This document shows positions 55,815 through 64,000 of a DNA stretch of 64,000 bases, one piece after another. Source of the stretch: Celoporthe dispersa (taxonomy: Eukaryota > Ascomycota > Sordariomycetes > Diaporthales > Cryphonectriaceae); assembly GCA_016584495.1 (NCBI GenBank), contig WAID01000009.1, forward strand, positions 1,054,001 to 1,118,000, written 5' to 3'. Numbering within the stretch: the first letter of the stretch is position 1; each line of letters begins with the position of its first letter. Below the pieces are notes generated by a model. The model saw nothing but the letters and a program-made list of their open reading frames with translations, ran no database searches and was not told where the DNA came from. A program made the position numbers and the translations under genes.

Positions 55815-58800
55815 ATGGTGCGATTGAGAGAAATCCCGAGGACTGCGGCTTTCGCCTGGTCTTCTGGGCCAGCCAAGCCCCTGCTGGTCACTGGAACCCG
55901 CGCTGGGGCCGTCGACGATAGCTTCTCGGACGAGGTCAAGCTCGAGCTGTGGGACCTAAACCTGGACAGCCAAGAGCAGGGACTCGAGCTCCAGCCCATC
56001 GCCAGTATCGCCGTCGACTCAAAGTACGTCTCGCCCTTGGATCTAGCTCTCCCGGTGCTATACTGAATGTCCCCCTCCTATAGATTCCATGATCTTGCGT
56101 GGGGCCCCCCAGACGACACACACCCTCGAGGCATCATTGCCGGCGCTCTCGAGAACGGCTCGCTGCAGCTGTGGGACGCCGAGAAGCTTGTCTCTGGGTC
56201 GCCCGACGCGCAGATCGCCCAGACGACAAAACACAGCGGCGCCATCAAGTCTCTCCAGTTCAACCCGCTGAAGCCCCAGATCCTCGCGACCGCAGGCGAT
56301 AAGGGAGAGCTATGGATCCACGACACCAACGATATCGAGAACCCACTGCGCCTGGGTAACGCCGCGGCTCGATCTGACGATATTGAGTGTGTGGCATGGA
56401 ACAGGAAGGTCTCACATATCTTGGCTACCGGAGGCTCAGGAGGATTTGTGACCGTCTGGGACCTCAAGACCAAGAAGGCGTCGTTGACGCTCAACAACAA
56501 CCGGAAGCGGGTCAGCGCAATAGCATGGGACCCGCACAACTCGACGAAGCTGTTAACGGCAACTCCTGACGACAACATACCCGTTATACTTTTGTGGGAT
56601 CTGAGGAACTCGAATGCGCCGGAGCGGACGCTGCAGGGGCACGAGCAGGGCGTCCTGTCCCTCTCGTGGTGCGAGCAAGACGCCGACCTGCTCCTCTCCT
56701 GTGGCAAGGACAACCGAACGCTGCTCTGGAACCCCCAGACTGGAGAGCGCTACGGCGAGTTCCCAGAGGTTACGAACTGGACGTTCCTGACCCGATTTAA
56801 CCCACACAATCCGAGCCTGTCAGCAACAGCATCATTTGACGGAAAGATTGCCATTCAGACTCTACAGAACACCAACCCCTCCACTACGCAGACAGCCACG
56901 CAAAACAGTCTAGATGGCGAGGACTTCTTTACGAGCGCACAGACCCAGCCGCAGGGCGCATCTTTCTCCCTGCCCAAGGCCCCCGCATGGCTGAAGAGGC
57001 CGATTGGTGCGTCGTTTGGATTTGGCGGAAAGGTCATCATCTTTAAGAAGAACACGGTCGCCACTGGCCACCCCGGTTCTTCCAAGGTTGTGATCTCACA
57101 CTTTTCCGTCGACTCTGATATCACGGCCCAGGCCGAGAAGTTCGAGGCCTCACTGCAGGGCGGAGACCTCAAAGAGATCTGTACATCGCACCTGGAGCAG
57201 GCCAAGACGGACGAGGAGAAGGCTGATTGGCTGGTCATGGAGACGCTTGTTGCCGCAGACCCCCGCCAGCAGGTGATTGAGTATCTCGGATTCACAAAGG
57301 AAGAGGAAGAAGCGGCTGCGGATGGCGAGACGAAGGAGACATCAGAGGAGGCTGACACTTTAGCACCAAAGGAGAACGGCGTTGAGAAGAGCAAACATCG
57401 TAGAATGGTGAGCATGTTCGACGGCAACGATGGCGATGATTTCTTGTCGGGCCTGGCAGCCAACAAGGGAGCCAAGACCGAGGACCCATTCCACTTGCTC
57501 AGCGAGGGCAACACGGCTCTGGAAGACCGCATCACCAAGGCTCTGATGCTTGGAGACTTTGCCAAGGCTGCAGAAATCTGTTTGAAAGAGGACCGTATGG
57601 CAGATGCCTTCATCATCGCTAACTGCGGTGGTAAGGAGCTGGTAGACAAGGTCCAGGCGGCGTACCTCTCCAGCAAGAAGGGCAGCCCCAGCTACCTCCG
57701 TCTGCTGAGCTCCGTCATCACCGAAAACCTCTGGGATGTCGTCTACAATGCGGATCTGGCGGACTGGAAGGAGACCATGGCATCGCTTTGCACCTTTGCA
57801 AAGCCGAACGAGTTCCCTGATCTTTGCGAGGCCCTCGGCGACCGGGTTCTGGAGCAAGGCTCCCGCAAGGATGCATCGTTCTGCTACCTGGTGGGCTCGA
57901 AGCTGGAAAAGGCCGTGGGCATCTGGGTCGAGGAGCTTGAGGAGACCGAGCAGGCCGGTATGAAGGAGCCGAGTGAAGACTCGACCTTCTCGGTACACGC
58001 CAGGTCCTTGCAGCAGTTCATCGAGAAGGTCACTGTCTTTAGGCACGTGACCAAGTTCAACGACGGGGAGACCAGCCTGACGTCCGACTGGAAGCTGGCC
58101 GCGCTGTATGACAAGTACACTGAGTATGCGGACATCGTTGCGTCACATGGCCTGCTGTCCGTGGCCCAAAAATACCTGGATCTGCTGCCGGCGGACTATC
58201 CTGCAGCGGAGGTCGCGAGGAACCGCGTCAGGCTGGCCACTCGGAAGGCTCCGGCACAGGCTGCTGCACGTACAGCATCGTCCGCCGCCGCCGCCCGACC
58301 AGGTGCTCGGCAGCAGCCAGCTCGACAGCAGCCCCTTGGTTACCAGGCGGCCCAGGCTCCTGCGCCTCTCAACACGTTTGGGTCCCCAGCCCCGATCCCG
58401 ACCCCAGCTGGTAATCCTTACGCTCCACCTGGAGCAGCACCAGCTGCCAACTCTTTGTCCCGCCAGCCTCAACCCCAGCTCCAAATCCCTATGCCCCGCC
58501 TGCCAACCCATACGCGCCGTCTGCGACGACTGCTTTCCAGCCATCGGCAGGCTACGCCCCTCCTCAGCCAACAGGATACGCGCCGTACGGCCAGCCCGCG
58601 ATGGTGCCTCCGCCGATGGGTGGTCCGCCTCGAGGGTCCACACCCACTTCTAACCCGCCCCTCCTGAGAGCGAAGGACGTGGGCGACTGGAATGATACAC
58701 CTAATGTCGTCAAGGGACAGACCCGAAAGGCGACCCCCCGGGCTGTCGTCGCATCTCCCTTCCCGAACCAGCAGACGCCAGGTGTTGGACCGCCCCCCAG

Positions 58801-59813
58801 AGCCCCTTCGGAGCTCCACCGCGCGGGACCGCCACCCCGCCTCCCCCCTCCACCAAAGGCGTCTGACCTCCCCCGCGTCACCTCGCCGCTGACGGGCCAG
58901 GCGGCGAATATGCCTATGCGACCGCCATCTACGGCCTCCAACCCCTATGCTCCTCCGCCGCCAGCCGCAGGGGCAGTACCTCCGCCCGGTGTCCCGCGGA
59001 TCGCGTCGCCCTACAACGCGCCACCAGCTGGGGCCCCTCCGTCGAACCGATACGCCCCTTCTCCGGCGGCCCAGCAGGCCACCCAGACCCCGGTGCCAGG
59101 TGCTTCGATACCACCTCCCCCGGCTGCCAGCAGACCACCTCCGCCCAACCCTTACGCGCCTCCCACTCAGGCGGCACCCGGGCAAGGGCCGTACGCGCCG
59201 TACTCTGGGGCCTCGACTCCGGCAAACCAGGCCCCTCTAGCACATCCGCCTCCTGCCGGGCCTCCGATGGCTGGGCCCCCGATGGCTGGGCCGCCCATGG
59301 GCGGTGCACCTCCAGCTGCCCAGGCGACCCCACCGCCTCCACGCGCAGCCGCAACCCCACCCAAGCCCAGACACCCGGCCGGAGACAGGTCACATATCCC
59401 GGCCAATGCCCAGCGCATGGTTGACATCCTGAGCCAGGACATGCAGCGCGTCGCATCGAAGGCGCCGCAGAACTTCGCGCCACAGGTCAAGGACACGCAG
59501 AAGCGCCTGAACCTGCTCTTTGACCACCTGAACAACGAGGAGCTGGTCAAGCCTGCCACTGTTGACCAGCTCAACCAGCTGGCCGAGGCCGTCGCGGGCA
59601 AGAATTACGATCTGGCACAGCAGATCCAGGTGGATGTCCAGAAGAACAAGACGGAGGAGTGTGGTAACTGGATGGTAAGTTTGTCTCCTCGGACGTCCCA
59701 TGCCGGGAGGCAATACAATCACAAACCCCCTACGCGAAAGGAGACGTGTTGCTGACTTGAGAGCACAGGTTGGTGTGAAGAGGCTGATCAGCATGAGCAA
59801 GGCCACACCATGA
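55815..59813 (+). CDS. SEC31: COPII coat outer subunit SEC31
   Basis: Outer-cage component of COPII vesicles budding from the ER. Exons 55815-56023, 56084-59674 and 59769-59813. Order: MVRLREIPRTAAFAWS start, seven-bladed WD40 propeller (for example FHDLAWGPPDD, LQLWDAEKLVSG, VTVWDLKTKKASL), an alpha-solenoid with LLSEGNTALEDRITKALMLG and FAKAAEICLKEDRMADAFII, a long Pro/Ala-rich region with NPYAPP repeats (Sec23-binding), and the C-terminal helical domain (RMVDILSQDMQRVASKAP) ending VGVKRLISMSKATP. One break: T3 at 58454-58456 should be T4, restoring NSFVPPASTPAPNPYAPP; corrected length 3846 nt, 1281 aa. The first start with a conserved N-terminus is chosen. Confidence 0.96.
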
Positions 59814-60331
59814 TGAATGGAGACGACAGCAGTGGCCCGAGCTAGAAGGTGCAGATATACAGCAGTAGAGCATTCTTGGTGCTTCCTTGTATTATGAGAA
59901 AAGAAAATAGACATGCAAGAGACATATTTGACATTTTGAAGCTTGACAAGTTGACATGAGAGAGGGGAGCAGCAGTCATCTGTCTCACAAGAGACCTGTG
60001 AGTGGGCAATGGTCTGAGTAACTGTTAGGCCGTGGTCTTCCTTCACAGCATCGCATGTGGGAATTGTCAAGAAACTGGAGGTTGACGTCTGCAGGGGTGG
60101 AGGGGGACCTAAATCATCTCCCCTGCGCAGGTGCCCCACATTTAGCCGAATCTCACTTTGAACACCAGAAATTCCAGCCTCGCGTTCACTCCAGTCCCAT
60201 CCCTCCAAACCTTCTCCACACAAAGACGCTCTCTCTTTTCTCGGCTGTGCGCAAGACCTCGACTGCCCTTGGCCCCCCCCCCCAAGAAATTAAAAATTAA
60301 ACCTACTAAGACAGCAGAGGTCCTCGAGAGA
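59814..60331. promoter_or_regulatory. Intergenic SEC31 / KHDC4-like
   Basis: 518 bp tandem spacer: SEC31 3' UTR and the promoter of the next gene; a C10-type run at 60273-60283. No other gene. Confidence 0.55.
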
Positions 60332-62750
60332 ATGGATGACACCGAGCGCCGCACGGCCAAGCGGTCGCGCTTCGACCAGAAGGAGCCTGAGCCTCGAAAG
60401 GCCTCCAGGTTCGACCGCCGCTCTCGATCCCCCTCCACCCGCAAAGACGACTCGGTTCGGGACAGGAGCCCATTGTCCAAGGATCGCGAGACCGGTGCAT
60501 CTCCTACCAACAATGCGCCCGTTGATCCCGCCGCCGCTGCAGGTAAGGGAGGAGGAGGAGGAGGAGGAGGAGGAGAAGAAGACACGAAGGAGAGCTGCGC
60601 CGTCCTCTTGAGCGAGAGTGGAAGAGAGTGACGGAGAGGAAGAGAGAGGGTGGACCGCAAGTCTTGGGAGGACTGTAACTGCAGTAACTGACCGCATGCC
60701 ACCTCCACACAGCTGCCGCCGCGGCCAAGATCAACGCCCAGCTCCAGGCGCGCAAGGGCATCCAGCATGTCGATGTGCCCCCCATCCGATCCGAGTCCAC
60801 CAAGTCTGACGGCCCACCTGGCGGCACCATCAACGGCGACATGTACATCGCGGACGGCGATTACATTAAGGACATCGAAGTCAACGACCTGCGCAACCGA
60901 TACACCCTGACCAAGGGCTCTACCCAGAAAATGGTAAATACTTTGCCTGGTCATCATTCTTCTGCTGATCAAAAATACCATCGTCAGATGCAGCAAAACA
61001 CAGCTTTCTCCTCCCACCTCCCATCTGAAAACTGTATGCGAGAGACAGTCTTGCTTACACTGGAGGCTGGATAGCTCGCGTACAGATCGTCTCTTTGGCC
61101 GCTGCTGACCTCCCCTGCTTGAATTCTAGATCAAAGATGACACCGGCGCTGGTATGCTACCACCCAATCCACCTACCTACCTACTACCTACCTGCCCAAC
61201 ACACCAGAAAGAAGAAAAGAGAAAAGAAAAAGAAGAGCAAAAAAACAGTGTTCCAGAATAACACCGTCGTGATTGAAGAATGAAAGTTGACGATTTTGTT
61301 CTTAAACCAAGATGTCACCACCCGTGGAAGCTACTATCCGGACAAGAGCATGGCCACCGCAGCCGTAAGAGAAAACAACCCCCCCTCCCCCAGAGCGCCC
61401 CTCCCAGGGAGAATTCCGGACGGACTACTGATGGAAAACCTGCCAGAACCCACCGCTGTATCTTCACGTCACCAGCACGTCCAAGGAGGGACTCGAGCTG
61501 GCGGTCAAGAAGATCGAGGAACTGATGCAACAGGAACTGCCCCAGCTGGTCGACGAGCGGCGGTTCCGCCGCCGAGAGCAGGAGCCGGTCGAGCGGGATG
61601 AATACGGCCGAGTATGTGCTGCCTCCAGGACGGACCCAAGGTCGTCGTCCCCTCAGATCTTGCTGACAATGCCCAGCGCAAATGGCCCGAGGAGAAGATC
61701 CCCATCAACCTGGAGCCCGTGCCTGGCTTCAACCTCCGTGCACAGGTTGTGGGCCACAGCGGCTCGTACGTCAAGCACATCCAGCAGGAGACCGGCTGTC
61801 GCGTGCAGATCAAGGGCCGTGGCTCTGGCTACATCGAGAACGCCACAGGCTGCGAGGCCGAGGAGGACATGTACCTGCACGTCGCGTAAGCACAAAAACC
61901 ACCCTCCCGAGGCCTCGCCGAGAACCCATCTAACCCCTTCGCGCAGTGGTCCGGACCCCAAGATGGTCCAGATGGCCAAGGAGCTGTGTGAAGACCTCCT
62001 GGTCAACGTCAAGGAGCAGTACGAGGACTTCAAGTCCCGCCCTCCCCGCCCTAGCTACGGCGGTGGTGGTCACGGTTTTGGCGGCGGAGACCGCTACAAC
62101 GGTGGCGAACGCTACGGCGGAGGCAACAGATACGGTGGAGGAGGTGACCGCTACGGCGGCGGAGACAGATACGGCGACCGGCGCGGCGACCGTCAGGGCA
62201 GCCACGGCTACAACAATAACTACAACTCAAACAACCCGGGCCAGGCCAACAACTCCCCGGCTGTCTCCTCCCCATCCGGCAACAACGCCAACACCGCTGC
62301 TGCCTACGGGGACTACGCCGCCCAGTATGCGCAGCTCTACGGCGGCGCTCAGCAGCAGGGCGCCGGCGGTGAGGATCCCTATGCCGCGTACGGCGGCTAT
62401 GCGGCCTATGTCCAGTACTACCAGCAGTACTACGCAGCCATGCAGGCCGCCCAGCAGCAACAGGGTGGCGCTCCCGGCGCCGCGGCTGGTGGTGCCCCAG
62501 GCGCATCTGCCAGCCCCCCTCCGCCCCCCGCCGAGCAGCCTCCTCCACCACCGCCTCCCCCCAGCGCTCCTGCACCTCCTCCACCATCGGGCTCGCCTCC
62601 TGGAGTGACGGGATACAACAATGTATGCAGAACCTCCCCCCCCCCCCGGTCCTCTCCCCTCTTTTCATCTTCCCCTTCTCAACCCTACGTCAACGGAATC
62701 GAATACGCAGCTGACACCAGAAACAGATGCCTCCCCCGCCAGGCTTGTAA
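60332..62750 (+). CDS. KH-domain RNA-binding protein, KHDC4/BLOM7-like
   Basis: Probable nuclear splicing-associated RNA-binding protein. Eight exons: 60332-60542, 60713-60933, 61130-61151 (22 nt), 61312-61364, 61447-61611, 61677-61885, 61947-62622, 62727-62750, giving 526 aa with every junction in phase. Start MDDTERRTAKRSRFD with an RS-like arginine/serine segment. First KH-like part: DLRNRYTLTKGSTQKMIKDD, GADVTTRGSYYPD, PPLYLHVTSTSKEGLELAVK. Second KH domain: FNLRAQVVGHSGSYVKHIQQ, CRVQIKGRGSGYIENATG, then EDMYLHVAGPDP. The tail is G/Y/R-rich (GGGDRYGGG repeats), Q/A/Y-rich and proline-rich, ending MPPPPGL. The combination of two KH parts with YLHV and the GRGSGYIE motif is the KHDC4 pattern. 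An acceptor choice at exon 5 (61447) is set by the NPPLYLHV block. Confidence 0.88.
61130..61151 (+). other. 22-nt exon in KHDC4-like gene
   Basis: Encodes IKDDTGA in the first KH part, between TTCTAG and GTATGC; introns on each side are 196 and 160 nt. Confidence 0.8.
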
Positions 62751-64000
62751 CACCCCATACCCACACACACACCTCCCTCTCTTATCTTTTACCCGCACTC
62801 CAAAAAGATGAAGGGAAAAAAAAATTGTGATGCCAGGTGATGGGCCCTTTTCTGTACATACAGATCCTCTCACACGACAGCCACACTCCCAGGTCATTCA
62901 TAACTCCCTTCTCCGCCGTCTCTTGTGATGAAGCAAGCCCTCTCGTGGTATTCTCTCTCTCCCATCTATCCTGCCTGCCGACTTTAGCACCTGAGTAAAA
63001 ACTTACTTGTCCTTTTGCTTTTACTCCCCCATCTGAAAGCCTGCATGGGTGGAAAGAAGGGGGGAAGAGGAGAGGGGGGGGGTGGACACGAAAGAAACGG
63101 AGGAATAATTAGTCTGCTGGGGTAGGGTGGCTTCAGGTGGTCTTGTGGGCAGCCCCTATCGCTGTATAGATAGGATGTAGCTTGTGACGAAATGCAGCAG
63201 CGAAAAAAGAAAAAAGAAAAAAGGGTCTTATGGCCTGGTAGTGGCCCTCATGTACGTAATTCTCTCTCATATTTCCATGGGACCCATATGTCTTTTCGGA
63301 TGGGACGATGGCACCGTGAGTTCTAGCTCGTCTAGTTATTTGCATTCCACGCAGCCCAAAAGGCATCCATGCACACTTGTCATCACGGTACACAGGTTGA
63401 GCGAGGAGGAGTGGATCAGCAGGAAAGCATCGTTGTGGTGAATTAATATTGTTGGGTCCATCACGGCTTAAGAGAGTATGCCTCGAAGAAGCACATGGCA
63501 TAGCCATCCGATTTTGATTTTTTTTCTCCGTCTCCTCCGCCCATGAACAGCCCCATGTTCGTTCGTTCGTTTAAGGATCGTCCAAGAGTCGTAAAAGTCT
63601 AGTGGTGGTAATGCCGCTAGATGTAGTAGGGACAGGTTATCCAGACAGGAGCCCCTCGAACCCGTTCCCAAGAGGTGCCGTTTTTGCCCGTTCCAAGACC
63701 AGTGTGATATACATCAGAGATTGAGAGATAGGGATAAAGAGAGAAAGCCAACGAGTCGAAGTCGCTAGACAGGTGAGGGGGGGTATCAATTCTGAAACCC
63801 ATGCCAGCCAGAAAGAGAAAGGAAAAGGAAAAGGAAGGAAAGGGGGCAAAAAAAGACTCCCATATGCTCTCACCCCAACTCATCCCCAGTCACCTGCCGC
63901 CCGAAAAACGCCTTTGCCGTAGGAGCAATATTAAGTAATCCATAATCGTTGTCCAGGACTCCCCCCTCCCTTTGGATGACCAGTGAGAAAGACCTTTTGA
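62751..64000. other. Right-hand flank, no gene recognised
   Basis: 1250 bp after the KHDC4-like stop. It begins with that gene's 3' UTR. Contents: G-rich runs (63058-63082), an A-rich purine tract at 63200-63222, and purine-rich DNA near 63815-63855. Short ORFs only. Confidence 0.5.

Overview
The window is nuclear DNA of a filamentous ascomycete (Pezizomycotina, probably Sordariomycetes). The evidence is the gene set (a HET-domain incompatibility protein, HymA/Mo25, DUF3712, many eukaryotic housekeeping genes), short 50-130 nt spliceosomal introns with GTATGT/GTAAGT donors and CTAAC-like branch points, GC-rich coding sequence, and intergenic DNA full of CT tracts and simple repeats. No prokaryotic, phage, CRISPR, rRNA or convincing tRNA feature was seen.

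Layout. 0.2-6 kb: cytosolic isoleucyl-tRNA synthetase (-) head-to-head with HymA/Mo25 (+). 6.4-10.4 kb: a short-chain dehydrogenase and a HET-domain protein (both -). 11.8-13.5 kb: an uncharacterised basic, low-complexity, probably nuclear protein (-). 16-20 kb: a beta-lactamase-fold esterase/transesterase (-) and a Y-family DNA polymerase (iota-like, +). 20.4-26.2 kb: TRAPPC13 (+) converging on a DENN-domain protein with a C-terminal zinc-binding segment (-). 26.2-32.7 kb: a 6.4 kb gene desert of microsatellites. 32.7-38 kb: PP1 inhibitor YPI1 (-), permuted GTPase GEP3 (-), mitoribosomal protein mL61/MRP49 (+). 38-42 kb: HECT ubiquitin ligase HUL4 (-). 44-50 kb: a DUF3712 protein, a D-arabinitol-type dehydrogenase and a decayed P450 (all -). 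50-63 kb: dense housekeeping block with eS10 (-)/SDE2 (+), COX12 (-)/MLRQ-B12D (+), a lone CyP33-type RRM protein (-)/SEC31 (+), and a KHDC4-like KH protein (+).

Functional themes are translation and mitochondrial translation (IleRS, eS10, mL61, GEP3), respiration (COX12, MLRQ), vesicle traffic (SEC31, TRAPPC13, DENN) and RNA processing (SDE2, KHDC4-like, RRM protein). Several genes form head-to-head pairs over about 400 bp, two of them mitochondrial on both sides.

The two strongest observations are these. (1) Tiny exons: a 5-nt exon needed to build the zinc-site motif of the arabinitol-type dehydrogenase, a probable 3-nt exon in COX12, and 16-nt and 22-nt exons in two other genes. (2) Single-base reading-frame breaks, mostly in mononucleotide runs, at 16 sites in 9 otherwise conserved genes. 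In every one of these genes, correcting by one base per site makes the summed coding length a multiple of three. This points to consensus indel errors rather than biology.
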